A stretch of DNA of 64,000 nt from Adiantum capillus-veneris (taxonomy: Eukaryota; Streptophyta; Polypodiopsida; Polypodiales; Pteridaceae). Below the pieces are notes generated by a model. It saw only the letters and a program-made list of their open reading frames with translations. It had not been told where the DNA came from and did not search any database. The first letter of the stretch is position 1. Each line of letters starts with the position of its first letter. The stretch spans positions 171,123,240-171,187,239 of the forward strand of contig CM043944.1 of NCBI GenBank assembly GCA_014529385.2. Reading direction: 5' to 3'. Below are positions 22,187 to 33,277 of this stretch, piece by piece. A program made the translations under genes and the position numbers.

Positions 22187-23368
22187 TATAGTACACCATA
22201 AAGCTGCGGAAAAAACCTATGTCGAACACCTGTAAAGTCGGGCCGGAAATAGTCCTAACCCAAACCATGATTAAAATTGATGAAAAACAAGACCATAAAG
22301 ATGAAGCTCGTGTCATGTAGACCTCCGTAGAGTATCCATATGCTTGATTTCAACAACAGACGAGAGAGTTACAAGCTTTCGAAGTTGGGGTATCTCTCAA
22401 AAGCTCCAAAAAAGCTAGTCTCTGTTAGGAAAAAGGGTGTGCAGGGAATTGCAGCTATTAAAAAGGGGGTTTTTTGGCTCTTATCCCAAGGAATTTTCTC
22501 TCCCTCTGCCGACATGGTTCTCTCTTTGGTCACCTTTTAATTGGTCCATTTTGGGCTTAATTTGGGTTGAAAAAAGCATGTCGGCCACTTTTTGACCAAG
22601 GCAAGTGGAGAAGGGAGGTGTCTAGTGGACCAAAAAGGACCCCAGGTGCCTAGGCAGCACGTATGAACTAAAAATGGTGCCCTCTCTCTCCCCCAACACC
22701 CACGAGCCCTCATTAGAAAGGCAAGGAGGCTTCATTTTCTCCTTTGATACTCCCTTAGGGGGTACCCACTCCCCCCCTTATACCCTCCAATTTCCACTTG
22801 CTCCCCCCATGTGGGATTACTCCATTTCCATTGGCACCATCCTCCCACCTCCCCACTTAGGCCTATAAATTTTTTGTTTTGCTCCCCACACCGAGCAATC
22901 TTGGTGGAGGCGTGGCGGGTGACTCCTAGCACAGAATGCGATGCTATAAAGCCCGGCCCGGAGCTTAACACTTCGGCTATTTCCAAAAATCCTCGTCCAC
23001 ACCTTTTCTAATTAAATCCATCAAATCAGCCCACTTGCCTTTCCTCGCTTGCGTCCGCACCCACTTTCTAAGTAAGGAATTGCCCACTTGCAATGCATGT
23101 AACTCATAATGTATGAGTCCGATTCACCGGCTATCAAGCACGACTGAAAGTACTCATGAAAAACCACCTTTTAAAAGTTTGACCAACCCAAAACTCTTGC
23201 AAATGACTAATCAGAACCAAGCCTTTATACATAAATTTTACAAGAGCACTCTGAAAACTCAAAGCATTATGTACATCTATGTACTCGAGGCTAGTGAGCA
23301 ATATTTTTAGCATGGATTAGTGACTTTATCTTCATCCAAAAAATGCCTGACAACGCCCATAATTCTCA
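22187..23368. other. Non-coding stretch between Gypsy-2 and Copia-1
   Basis: No protein-like ORF. On the minus strand, 22560 to 22190 resembles an LTR/leader (TTTTTAATAGCTGC as a weak TATA region, then pyrimidine-rich sequence) that abuts gag without a normal start, suggesting an internal deletion. 22680-23100 is C-rich, with short open frames that look accidental. Confidence 0.3.
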
Positions 23369-23479
23369 GGATAACTTGTCTTTCCATTGAACACTAAGTA
23401 ATACTACTCTCTATTGTGTGCCTTGAGCTTCCTTCGTCTTCTCCAAGTTGTGTGTGTTTCTCTGCAATCCTATTTCCAA

Positions 23480-25200
23480 GAGTTGAATAGGATTTTGTTG
23501 TTGCTCAAAGAAAAGGTGGTAACAATAATGTAGCCACTTCTCATCGTTCTTCGGTGAGTAGAAAATGATATGTTCCTAATGCTTGTGTTGGCAACACCTT
23601 GTTGGGATTTCTGATGAAAAAGGCAAAAAGAAGATGCGCTACCATTATTGCAAGGCTAATGATCACTTGAAAAAGCAGTGTCCTAAATTAAAGACAAAAA
23701 AGGCCAACAAGAAAGAGTTGGTTCCACTACAAGTGCAGCTATTGTAGAATCTTTTGTGAAAGGAGACTGTGATGCTAATGTAGATGCAAAGTGGGCATTT
23801 AATGCAGAGTGCACATATGATCCTTTTGTCCATGATGCATGTATGTCAGCTGCTGTAGATTCACATGTGTGGTACTTTGATAGTGGTGCTACAAAGTACA
23901 TTACTTCACACCATGACTTGTTTACCTCTCTCTCAAGTCTATCCCTCATGGGAACACGATAACTTGTGCCAACAATGCCTCTTATCCGATCAAGGGAGTC
24001 AAAAAGATTGTGTTGATTGCTTTGAATGGAATTTCTTTCACACTTGTTGATGCACTTTATGTATTTGGGATCGAAAAGAACCTTTTGTCTACATTTGCAC
24101 TTGCTAAACTTGGTATTGTTGTCAAATTTATGGATGATAGATGTATGGTTCATGATCTCAATTTTGGTGATGAAATTGTTGCATCTGGCATTTTGTGTCA
24201 TGGGTTGTATAATCCCATATTGTATGACAAGTGTGGTGGAATTTTGCAAATGTAGTTGCGGATTCAAAGGCAATTTCATATGCAAAACTTTGGCATGCAC
24301 GTTTTGGGCATCTGAATTTTACCAGTTTGTTGCGTTTGTAAAAATTTGATATGGTTGCTTCTTTTACCGCCTCTTGAAGCACCTTCAAAGCATGTTGTGA
24401 AGGCTGTATTTTGGGTAAGATGCAGCATTCAAATTTTCCAAAGCATGGTTCAATAAAGGTTACATGCATATTACAACTTGTGCATAGTGATGTTTGTGGG
24501 CCTATTATACAAACTCATCCTTAGGCAATTACCTATAGTTTGTAACTTTTGTTGATGATTACTCTAGGCATGCATGGGTGTATCCACTTGAAGCTAAGTC
24601 TGAAATGTTTATGTACTTTAGCCAATTTCTACCTATGGCAAAAAATGTCTCTAAATGTACTATGGGGACCCTCCATCCAGATCGAGGGGAAACTATATGT
24701 CTCATGAGTTTAATTCATTTCTGGCTAATCGTGGGGATAAAACACCAATGTATAGTGGCGTATACACCTTAGCAAAATGGTCTTGGTGAAAGGAAAAAAA
24801 ATCGCTTACGGAGATGGCACAATGTATGGTCAAGATTCAAGCTTTGCCACATTCATTTTAGCTTGAGGCCATCATGTGTGCTACTTACGTACTTAGCAGG
24901 TGTCCTAGGAAATCTTTGCACTCTATGATTCCTTATGAAGCATGGCGTGATAATAATCCATCTATTGATCACGTGCGCATTTTTGGTTTTTTAGCGTATG
25001 CTTTGGTGCCACAAATACAACACAAAAATTGGGTGATAAGGCTGTTAAATGCATCTTTGTTGGTTACAGTACTGAAAGTAAAGGTTACAGAGTATACCAT
25101 CCGCACAAACAAAATGTCTCTTAGTTTCGCGAGATGTTTTGTTTGTGGAAGATTCTATTCAACCTTTGTTATCATATACCAGAGATAGTAATGTAAGCTC
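23480..25200 (+). pseudogene. Copia-1 gag remnant, protease and integrase
   Basis: The gag remnant has the knuckle region YHYCKANDHLKKQCP (about 23640-23685), with the histidine and final cysteine preserved better than in the complete copy. The protease is marked by WYFDSGATKYITSHHDLF (about 23870-23925; D-S-G). GAG-pre-integrase and integrase segments follow in broken frames: AKLWHARFGHLNFTSLL (about 24280), FVDDYSRHAWVYPLEAKSEM (about 24550-24610) and QQNGLGE-like sequence near 24770. After that come the integrase C-terminal parts (IPYEAWRDNNPSIDHVRIFG). Integrase carries several stops. Confidence 0.8.
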
Positions 25201-25339
25201 ACAAGACATTTATGACACTTTATTGCCTCTTTTTAATGATGGAAACTTGATTGTAAATTCAAATAAGGCAAGTGTACAACCTATGGGAGTTCTAAAAATG
25301 TTACAGATCAACCTATTACTGATGCAGATGCACATGATG

Positions 25340-26844
25340 AACTTGATGTGGATAGGGATGAGAATAAAGAGGCTAGATGTATTCCAAAATGGTTGGTATA
25401 TACTTTTAGTGATAGTAAATTAGATGCATCTATGTCTAGTTGTACTCGTTCAGGTTCTTCCCATGCATCTTATGCATCGAATTGTATTGCTTTGGTTGTT
25501 TCTAGTTTGTATGATGATGATGAACTTCTTTCTTTTGATGAAGCACAAAATTCAAAAAACTGGATGGCTGTCATGAAATCAGAATATGATGCATTCATAG
25601 AAAATGACAAATGGACTTTATATGATTTGCATCCTGGCAAAAAGGCCATTGGTAGAAAGTGAGTTTACAAATTGAAACGTAAGCCGGATTGTAAAATTGA
25701 TCACTACAAGGCTCGACTTGTTGCAAAAGGTTATGCAAACAGAAAGGCATAGATTATGAAGAGACTTTTGCTCCCACTTGTCGTATGACTACTGTCCGTT
25801 TTCTATGTGCATTGGCAGCTCACTTTGCATGGGATGTACATCACAATTAGACTTTGTTACTACTTTCTTGAATGATGATATATTTAAAAAGTTTATTCAA
25901 CGCATCCTCGTGGTTTCGTTAAGAAAGGAAAAGAAGATAAAGTGTGCAAATGTAAGAAAGCTTTGTGTGGGTTCAAACAGTCTCCTTGTGCTTTGTATAA
26001 GAAATTTGACACTCATTTGGTTAAACGAGGCTACGTAACAGTCCAACTGAAAGCACTTTATATGTCAAGTATGAGGGTCATGTATTTCTCATCATCGTTC
26101 TATATGTGGATGATTTGTTGATTACTGGTCTGAATGAGCCACACATTGTTGAATTCAAGGTTGATTTGAATGCTACTTTCAAGATGAAAGACTTGGGGAT
26201 TTTGCATCATTACTTGGGCATATAGGTTAAGCAGTGTGATGGTGATATTTCCTTGTTTCAAACATGCTACATAGAGACATCGCTATGTAAGTTTGGCCCT
26301 GAGGACTATAAAACTATTGCTACTCCAATGGAAATAGGTTTGAAATTGCATCTTCATTATGCTGGTGATCCTGCCAATGTCACTCTTTATCAAAGGATGC
26401 CTTATTTGTGTATGCAACATGAGGCCCGATATTCAGTTTGTAGTTTCACAAGTTAGCAGATTTATGCATAACCCAAGGTCTAAGCATTGGTAGGCTGTTA
26501 AGAGAATATTTTTCTAATTGAGTGGCACTTTACATCTTGGGTTGTTTCATCCCAAGGGGGTATCATTGCCGCTAGATTTACATGCTTTTTCGGACTCATA
26601 TTGGGCTGGTTGTTGTGCCACCTGAGTGTCCATAAGTGGTTTTTTCATGCTTGGAAGGTCATGCATATCATGATTGAGTAAGAACAACCTACTATGACCA
26701 CTTCCAATTATGAAGCTGAGTACATGGTAGTCTTCACAGCGACGTTTGAGTGTGTATGGCTCAAACGCCTTATGGTGGCTGATTTGGGTGTTGGACAAGA
26801 CATTACCAATATCATAAACACTAACAGTTAGAATGCATTGACAG
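25340..26844 (+). pseudogene. Copia-1 reverse transcriptase and RNase H, 3' truncated
   Basis: The RT region begins at NWMAVMKSEYDAFIENDKWT and continues with IGRK-stop-VYKLKRKP, damaged motif A sequence near 25855, and LYVDDLLITG at about 26100-26130 (catalytic YVDD). RNase H begins near 26560, with the region equal to SCEAEYKAVF of the full copy altered to SNYEAEYMVVF. The element stops inside RNase H at 26844, where the Copia-2 LTR starts. It is not functional. Confidence 0.85.
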
Positions 26845-27682
26845 TGTTAGGAATAAAGGTATAGCTAAATAAAAAGTGGTTCACTTGATGGAGAGAGATA
26901 ATTTTCACACACAAGAGAGATAATAGATAAGAGAGAGACAGAGAGACACACAGAGAGAGAGAGAGAGAGAGTACACACGATATGCATGGTTCACCTAAGT
27001 GTGGGCTACATCCATGGGAAAGCAGCCACTCAATGGCTTTGAACTTCAAACTAGAACCCTTAATGGAACTCCCACCTTGCTTCACTCTCTTACACCACGT
27101 CACACACTTCACCAACTCACTCACCCTCCAATGCATTACCATAACATTTTTGTATGTAGAAGATGCCTCTTTTATAGGCCAAAAGGGTGGGCCTCTCTTA
27201 CGAGAGACACCTGTGTGTGTAGCCACCCTTGTGTAGACAAGTTCAAGCTGAACTCTCCCATGTGCTCATGTGTGGTCGTCCTTAGCTAGACAAGTTTTCT
27301 TGAGGCCGTCCTGAGGTAGACAAGTTTTCTTGAAACTCGTCCATGCATTCATGTGTAGCTGTAGCCAAGTCCCCCTAAAATTCATCCACCAGCCATTAAA
27401 TTTGTCCATCGTCTAAAGACTTTTGACTACCAACCAGCCAGTCATTGACCACTGGCCAATGGCCAACTGGCCATCGACCGGGCCACTTTTTGGTCACTTT
27501 TAGGCCACTGTCCGGTCACAATGCTAGGCAAAAAGGAATATTCTAGCAAACCCTTGAATTTTTGGTTTTTTGCCGAGTGATTTTTCTCACACATGATGGC
27601 TTCTCCTCATAATGGGGACCTTACAAATGTGAGTTTTTGAGAATAATAATTACAAGGGGTGAATCAGGCTCCATACTTAACA
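26845..27682 (-). mobile_element. 3' LTR of Copia-2 (family B), 838 bp
   Basis: In minus orientation it begins TGTTAAGTATGG at 27682, immediately after the purine-rich tract AAGTGGGAGA, and ends at 26845 with TAACA. A TATA box (CCTATAAAAGAGG) lies at about 27167-27178 on the minus strand. The GA run and AT-rich parts lie inside. It interrupts Copia-1 RNase H; the five bases before it are GACAG, but the other flank is lost, so a target duplication cannot be confirmed. Confidence 0.8.
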
Positions 27683-27791
27683 ATCTCCCACTTGGAGACT
27701 GATCTCTACCGCAAACCCGTGATTGCTTCCCACCCTGGCTTCTTATCCTTGAATGATGATTGAAGATGAGCCAAAGCTCAACTTCTCCTTG
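27683..27791 (-). other. Copia-2 polypurine tract and 3' leader
   Basis: The minus strand reads CTCCAAGTGGGAGATTG at the LTR junction, the classic Copia PPT-LTR border. The short stretch between the last codons of RNase H and the PPT is non-coding. Confidence 0.7.
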
Positions 27792-28548
27792 TTAACCACC
27801 TTTTTTAACATGTCTATAGGATTCTCGCTTGTGTGCACCTTTCCAAAGCTTTAGTTGTCCCTCTTCCAAAAGAGTACATATGAAGTGATATCTCACCGCT
27901 ATATGCTTTGTCCTTGAGTGAAAGGCTTGATTCTTCACAAGACGAATGACACTTTGATTGCCACTGTACAAGACACATTTGTCTTGCTTGTATCCAAGCT
28001 CCTTCAAGAATCTGTGAAGCCACAAAATCTCTATGCTTGCCTCCGTGAGATCTACATATTCTGCTTTTGTGGTAGAAAATGAGACCACTTTCTGTATCTT
28101 TGAAGCACGACTTACTGCTGCAGTGCCTCAATTTGTGAAGATGTAGCCAATAGTGCTCAGTATATTTGTCTCCTACTATATTTGCATCAGCATACCCTTG
28201 GAAGAAAACGTCAATGCCTCCAAAACACAAAGCATTTGTCATTTTCCCTTTAAGATACCCTAGTATCCACTTCACAGCTTTCAAATGCTCTTTACCTAGA
28301 TTATCCATGAATCTACCCACAAGTCCCACTGCATGTGCAATATATAGCCTTGTTTAGACCATAGCATACATTAGACCGGTGCAACATATGGAACTTTATA
28401 CATATAGGCTATCTCCTCTTGTGTCTTTTGACAAATATCCTTGGTTAGTTTAAAGTGAATAGCCAAAGGTGTAGAAACCAATTTTGCATCTTGCATCACA
28501 AACCTTTCTAGTACCTTCTTGATGTAATGCTCTTGAGATAGCTTTAGT
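27792..28548 (-). pseudogene. Copia-2 (family B) RT end and RNase H
   Basis: Reading downward from 28548: LSQEHYIKKVLERFVMQDAK and LVSTPLAIHFKLTK form the end of RT in the common plant Copia pattern. A frame-shifted RNase H follows, with GLVGRFMDNLGKEHLKAVKW, then STTKAEYVDLTEASIEILWL (E of the active site) and GNQSVIRLVKNQAFHSRTKH (D region). The 5' part of this RT lies on the far side of a nested element, at 30974-31510. Confidence 0.8.
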
Positions 28549-28772
28549 TGTTGGAAACAGGGTTGCAGTGAAACACACACAGCTTGAAGAAGATGAAGAA
28601 GCTCAAGGCACACAACAGAGAGTATGTATTACTTAGTGCACAATGAAAGATAAGTTAGCTCTAGAGTGATGGGCGTTTATACAATGCACGAGGGAAAAAC
28701 CTCCTAGGAAAAAATACCCCAATGGTCCTAAGTGTGTTCACACACATCGCTACCACATATGTATGGGTAACA
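28549..28772 (-). mobile_element. 3' LTR of Copia-3 (family A), 224 bp
   Basis: The reverse complement closely matches the 229-bp LTRs at 47668-47896 and 52556-52784, from TGTTACCCATAC (28772) to CTGTTTCCAACA (28549). The purine-rich CCAGGGGGGATT precedes it, as in the complete copy. Several substitutions and a small deletion show greater age. Confidence 0.85.
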
Positions 28773-29440
28773 AATCCCCCCTGGGAGTGATGCAGTGAAC
28801 GAGAGCTAGCACATAGAGTATAGGGAAGTGACATGCCCTAAGTACATGATCAATCCACAAAGGGGAGTAAGCCCAAAGTTTTACAGAAAGCTCCAAACTT
28901 CTCACAAGACAATGCCTTTGTGAAAAGGTCTGCAAGGTTGTCCTGTGTTGGCACATAAGCCAAGTTGATCTCTCTTGCTGAGAGTCTCTCTGACAGGAAT
29001 TGGTTTTTGAATGAGCTTTTTGAGCGACCTCTTAAGCATGAAAAATTGGGTTCCTCGCAACTACCAATGTGCTCTGACTATCAGGGTAGATGATATTGGC
29101 AGTGTCATGTCCAACACCTAAATTGGCCATAAGGTGTCTGAGCCATACACACTCAATCTTAGCTATGAAGACTGTCCTATACTTAGACTCATAACTAAAA
29201 GTGGCCACAGTAGGTTGATTCTTTCTCAACCATGATATGCGTGAATTGTCAAGCATGAAAGAAAAACCACTCGTGGATATTCATGTGTCATAACAACTAG
29301 CCTAATTTGAGTCCAAAAAAGTATGTAAAACTGGCAGCAATGGTCCCCTTTTGGGATAAAACGACCCAAGATATAAAGTGTCACTCAAGTAGCAAAAGGT
29401 CCTCTTGATAGCCTACCAATGCTTAGAACTTGGGCTCTTC
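28773..29440 (-). pseudogene. Copia-3 RNase H
   Basis: Parallels the family A RNase H: LDNSRISWLRKNQPTVATFS, ECVWLRHLMANLGVGHDTAN and DSQSTLVVARNPIFHA, followed by a segment matching the end of the polyprotein (about 28840-28960). The active-site Glu position in SYESKYRTVF is kept. Stops and frameshifts are present. Confidence 0.8.
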
Positions 29441-29624
29441 TTAGTCTTTATAGACTATACTAACAATAAAAAATAAGCAAGGCAACTGTTGTTTCACCTC
29501 TTGCTGATTCTACAGAACCATGTCTAAGTATAGATAGTACAAAATCTAACTTGCTTGCTCTATTTTTAGTATTGAGGATAGACCTATACGACAATCTACA
29601 GAGCAGACCATAGCAATTCTACAA

Positions 29625-29695
29625 GCGGAAAAAGGGACTCGAACCCTCAACTCCAGCCTAGGCAAGGCTATACTCTACAATTAAGCTATTTCTGC
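29625..29695 (-). tRNA. trnG: tRNA-Gly (GCC) relic, plant-mitochondrial type
   Basis: A 71-nt cloverleaf on the minus strand. The acceptor is GCAGAAA/TTTCCGC with one A-C mismatch, the D arm GCTTAATTGTAGAGT, the anticodon stem TAGCC/GGCTG with loop TTGCCTA (anticodon GCC), and the T arm GAGGG-TTCGAGT-CCCTT. It closely follows the plant mitochondrial trnG-GCC pattern as I recall it. Inside a nuclear retrotransposon it is presumably not expressed, and the acceptor mismatch fits decay. Confidence 0.75.
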
Positions 29696-30059
29696 CATGT
29701 AACCTTTATCTAGTAAGTGCCAGTAAATGTTGTGCTAGGGGCTTTAGCCACTCAACCGAAGGGAAGAGGGATAATGGTTGTTCATTCTTGTATCAGGCTT
29801 GGCTATGAATTAAAGAAGCAAAGCATGCATAGTAGACGATGCAAACCCTCAGCAATCAAAAGGATAAGGGCTTAATCAAGCAAGATCCCGACAAGAAAAG
29901 CAAAATAAACAACCGATTGAAAAAAGAAAAAGAGAGTCCTGGCTCTCAAAGAAGAGTTATCCGTTAAATTGTTACAATTAAATAGGCTTGCTTGCAAAGA
30001 GACAACAAGACTGTTTACCAAAAGTCGGTTTTTTGGTTAAAAAAGGTCAATCTTTGTCG

Positions 30060-30228
30060 TTGATGATCTCTTGGTTAGTTACCAGCTCTTGCCAATAACC
30101 GTAAGCGGAACGGCCATTGGCAAGGTCAATCATCTTACGTCCCAGGATTGGGGCCGAGCAGGCAGCCTTGGATTGTGGGTGAGAAGCATTACAAGACGGC
30201 ATAAAGGGTTAAGCAGACTTTGCAGCGT
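30060..30228 (-). other. Short open stretch in the organellar insert
   Basis: In one minus-strand frame the translation runs open through KMIDLANGRSAYGYWQELVT and a few further residues to a TGA near 30053. It looks protein-like rather than random, but I cannot assign it. It could be an organellar ORF fragment carried in with the insert. Confidence 0.25.
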
Positions 30229-30973
30229 ACATAAATCTGCTAAGTTGTGAGAGTGAAATTTGAATATTCGGCCTCGTACTGCATACATAAATAAGGCATC
30301 CAATAGTAGTTTGATAAAGAGTGACATTCATAGGATCACCAGCATCATGAAGACTCAATCTTCAACCTGGTTCCATGAGAGTAACAATAGGTTTGCAATC
30401 CTCAAGTCCAAACTTACACAACAATGTTTCTATGTAGCTTGTTTGGCACAAGGCAATACCACCATCACACTGGTTAAACTATATGCCCAAGTAATGATGC
30501 AACAGCCCCAATACTTTCATCTTGAAAGTAGCTTTCAAATCAGTTTTAAATTCAGCAATATGTGTCTCCTTTGTTCCAGTGATAAGCAAATTATCCACAT
30601 AGAGAAGAACGATGAGAAATACATCACCCTCACGCTTTACATACAAAGTGCTTTCTATTGGACTGTTACAAAAGCCTTCTTTAACCCAATGAGTGTTAGC
30701 TTTCTCATACCAAGCACGAGGAGATTGCTTCAACCCATACAAAGCTTTCTTACAATTTCACATTTTATCTTCTTGTCCTTTTATAACAAACCGCAAGGCT
30801 GCATTACATAAACTTCCTCAAATAATCACCATTCAAGAAAGCAGTAACAATGTCTGATTGATGTACATCCCATCCAATATGAGTTGTCAATGCACAGTAG
30901 TCATACGACAAGTAGGGGAAAAAATTTTATCATAATCTATGCCTTTTTGTTGTGCATAACCTTTTGCAACAAC
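30229..30973 (-). pseudogene. Copia-3 reverse transcriptase (5' truncated)
   Basis: Starts at the junction with VVAKGYAQQKGIDYDKIFSP and continues with DVHQSDIVTAFLNG (motif A), MYGLKQSPRAWYEKANTHWV, LLYVDNLLITGTKETHIAEF (the catalytic YVDD is changed to YVDN) and FKMKVLGLLHHYLGI. The loss of the second catalytic Asp, with frameshifts near 30750-30830, makes it dead. Confidence 0.85.
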
Positions 30974-31740
30974 CTCTAAGTTGCCATGAGGGAATGCCGT
31001 ATTTACATCCATTTGCTCAAGATTTAAGTCATGTCCATTCGTAAGGCATAAGACAAGCCTAACTGAATTTATTTTCACAACAAGAGAAAATATTTCATTG
31101 AATTCAATACCTTTTTTTTTAGAAACACTTTTACTACAAGCCTTGACTTGTACCTCTTCTTCTCATCTTCTTCTTCCTTCAGATTGTACGCCCATTTGTT
31201 TTGCAGTGCCCACTTACCTTTAGGTAAATCAACCAACTCCCATGTTTGGTTGTGATGCAATGAGTCCATCTCTACTTACATGTTCTTCATCCATTCTTCT
31301 TTGGATTCACGTTTCATGGGATCTTTGTATGGCTCTGGTGGCTCTCTAGAATCTGAGACCAAGAGATGGTTGAAGGAAGGAATGAATCTCTCTGGAGGTC
31401 TGCTCACTCTTGTAGATCGTCGAGGCATAGGTTGAGGTTCCTCATCAAGTTGAATGTTGCTTGCACTCCTTAGAGTCTTCACTATCCTCAAGCTCCATGT
31501 ACTCATTACCTATACTTTTTGTTTATTTTCTTTCCAAGTAATAATTGTACTTTAAAAGAAAAAATTACATCCCTACTCCTAAAGATTTTACCATCTTCAG
31601 GATCCCATAGGCAATACCCTAATTCATTTCTCCATAGGCAATTAGGAAACACTTCTAGGACTTTGCATCTAGCTTTGACACTAAAGCAACCACCAAATAT
31701 CCTTTCGACATCTTTCAACGTTTGTTTTTTAATGCAAAGT
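30974..31740 (-). pseudogene. Copia-2 (family B) integrase end and RT start
   Basis: From 31718 downward: LGYCLWDPEDGKIFRSRDVI, the conserved end of Copia integrase; the Pro/Arg-rich linker PRRSTRVSRPPERFIPSF; HHNQTWELVDLPKGKWALQN; a basic segment near KKRYKSRLVVK; and LNLEQMDVNTAFPHGNL (RT motif A), where Copia-3 cuts in at 30973. Between this point and the resumption at 28548 about 150 RT residues are missing, so the nested insertion was accompanied by deletion. Confidence 0.8.
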
Positions 31741-31985
31741 TGTGGCCTTCATCATACAATTGACCTGTAGAGATCAAGTTTTTGTGAAGAGAGTGAACAC
31801 GCATAACATCTTTAAGCTTCCATTCATTTCCATTCGAAGTTTTGACATTAAATGTACCTTTGCCGACAATTTCACAAGCTCCATCATCCCAAGTTACAGA
31901 CGTAATTTTTGGAGAGCATTTTCCAGCGAGCGCTTTTTTGGAATCTATCGGCGAGTAGATTTCAAGAGAATTCTTTCTCCCTTCT
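31741..31985 (-). pseudogene. Copia-2 protease C-terminal part
   Basis: Reading minus from about 31900: SVTWDDGACEIVGKGTFNVK, KLKDVMRVHSLHKNLISTGQ and LYDEGH, matching the end of the Copia protease and the KNLIS-GQL motif. The next sequence is already the integrase C-terminus, so the GAG-pre-integrase region and integrase core are deleted. A CT microsatellite borders the upstream side. Confidence 0.7.
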
Positions 31986-31991
31986 CAACTT

Positions 31992-31994
<3 letters not shown>

Positions 31995-32060
<66 letters not shown>
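31995..32060. repeat. (CT)33 microsatellite
   Basis: An uninterrupted CT run of 66 bases at the edge of the Copia-2 remnant. The flanking 270 bp to 32330 hold nothing recognisable. Confidence 0.95.
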
Positions 32061-32063
<3 letters not shown>

Positions 32064-32330
32064 ATCAAACAATCATAATTTATAATTTTCTCTCTGTCAC
32101 TATCCTCTCACTCATACGTGCGACTTGTTTTCTCAAAGGTTGTGATATATGTTGGGCAACAAGATAAACCACCAACATAATAAGTGTCCTTCTATTTTGT
32201 CACACTTGTGAGCACTCGTACACATGCAACAAATCAATTTCAACGGTTTACACTCCATAATAATGAAATTTGATTTTGAACAACATTTGAAGACTCCAAT
32301 AAAAACATCACAGGCTGTTATTAAAAAAGT

Positions 32331-32861
32331 TTAGAGGACACAACTTAAAACAACAACTATAAAAGGATAGATATGGAGAAAAAAACAATACAATATGCTA
32401 ATGGTGTCAAGGCCTTGTTTCTCCAACATTAGCAAGGAATAGTTGTTTTTGTTGTTATTGTTGTTGTTGTTGTTGTTGTCATTGTTGGCTCCATTGGCTA
32501 TTCCATGCCCGACAATGTATGCCATCCACACTTCTACCCAAGCCTCCATGTGTCATTCAAAGGATGCACACTCCTGTGGGGTGCGAAAACCATGTTCGCC
32601 CCAAATCATACTTGCATTTTTGGCTAGTTATGCAACTTGAGCGATATCCCCTTTGGTTGGATGTGCATTAAAATCAAGGTTTTGCATGGCATTGAATATA
32701 GAGCTTGTGGCCTTGCTGACTGCACGAAGAGAGTCCGTGTAGTTGTGTGCACTTTGTGTTGTGCATACTGCATTCATAGGACATGCACTATTGAGAATAT
32801 AAGTGGCGTGCACATTGTTGATGGGGTCAACACGGGGAGAGGGTTGACCTGTTGATCGCAT
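32331..32861 (-). pseudogene. Decayed ORF with asparagine run, unknown
   Basis: Reading from 32861: STGQPSPRVDPINNVHATYI, SSIFNAMQNLDFNAHPTKGD, a stop, WGEHGFRTPQECASFE, a stop, EAWVEVWMAYIVGHGIANGA and then an Asn run encoded by a (GTT)n/(AAC)n repeat at 32443-32480. The reading frame continues across both stops, so it was once a single coding sequence. I recognise no family. It could be a further exon of the decayed gene upstream at 33278-35768. Confidence 0.35.
32443..32480. repeat. (GTT)n trinucleotide repeat
   Basis: An imperfect GTT run; in the minus strand it encodes the poly-Asn tract of the decayed ORF. Confidence 0.9.
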
Positions 32862-33277
32862 TGTCCATGATTTTCCCTAGGCATTGTAAATATGTGAATG
32901 AGAGAAAACTCAAGGAATAACTTTAGAAAATAGATACTTAGTGGAGAGACTTGTGCATGAATGAATGATTTAAACATTGTGTTCTTCTGGTTATTTATTA
33001 AAAAAACCCAAGCATCTTTACTTCAAGGGTCATTCACACCATGTCCTTCGCAATATTTTCACTTAAAATATTACAAAGACAATAAAAACACTAAAAGATT
33101 AACCACCATCGATTGACTTTCCTTCAAAGATTAAACATAGTTTTAAAAATAAAAATCAACATAGAGCAAACACATATCAGATTGAGCAAAAAATAAAACA
33201 TAGTATGACCAACCAGTAAGTTCAAGTTTTCCATTACATAAATAAGTTAATATGGAGTAATCAATACAAGTCAAGAA
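32862..33277. other. Non-coding stretch
   Basis: AT-rich sequence without a protein-like frame. If the two minus-strand coding blocks on either side belong to one gene, this would be an intron or spacer, but no convincing donor-acceptor pair was chosen. Confidence 0.3.

Larger units (their letters stand above)
23369..26844 (+). mobile_element. Decayed Ty1/Copia element, family A copy 1 (Copia-1)
   Basis: The coding sequence parallels the complete family A element at 47668-52784 throughout, so it belongs to the same family. It starts with about 105 bp matching the 3' end of the family A LTR (23369-23478), which joins directly to mid-gag sequence. About 1 kb of leader and gag is therefore missing. 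Protease, integrase, RT and most of RNase H follow. At 26844 it is cut by the LTR of the minus-strand Copia-2. Stops and frameshifts are dense. Confidence 0.85.
29441..30228. other. Inserted organellar DNA, probably mitochondrial (NUMT)
   Basis: About 790 bp separates two contiguous halves of Copia-3: the Copia sequence to the left ends at GAACTTGGGCTCTTCTT and resumes at CATAAATCTGCTAAG, and in the complete copy these positions adjoin. The insert has no TE features and carries a tRNA-Gly(GCC) of plant-mitochondrial type on the minus strand. Its composition also differs from the flanks. The tRNA is seen directly; mitochondrial rather than plastid origin is inferred from the tRNA resembling plant mitochondrial trnG. 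Confidence 0.65.
28549..30973 (-). mobile_element. Truncated family A Copia (Copia-3) nested in Copia-2
   Basis: The minus-strand sequence matches the family A element from mid-RT to the end of its 3' LTR, and is 5'-truncated at 30973, where family B coding sequence resumes. It is inserted inside the Copia-2 RT gene. It is further split by about 790 bp of organelle-like DNA. There is no 5' LTR. The junctions are visible by comparison with the complete copy at 47668-52784. Confidence 0.8.

Noticed and set aside
26828-27289. ORFs of 84-132 aa on both strands
   Set aside because: They lie inside the Copia-2 LTR, which has its own non-coding features.
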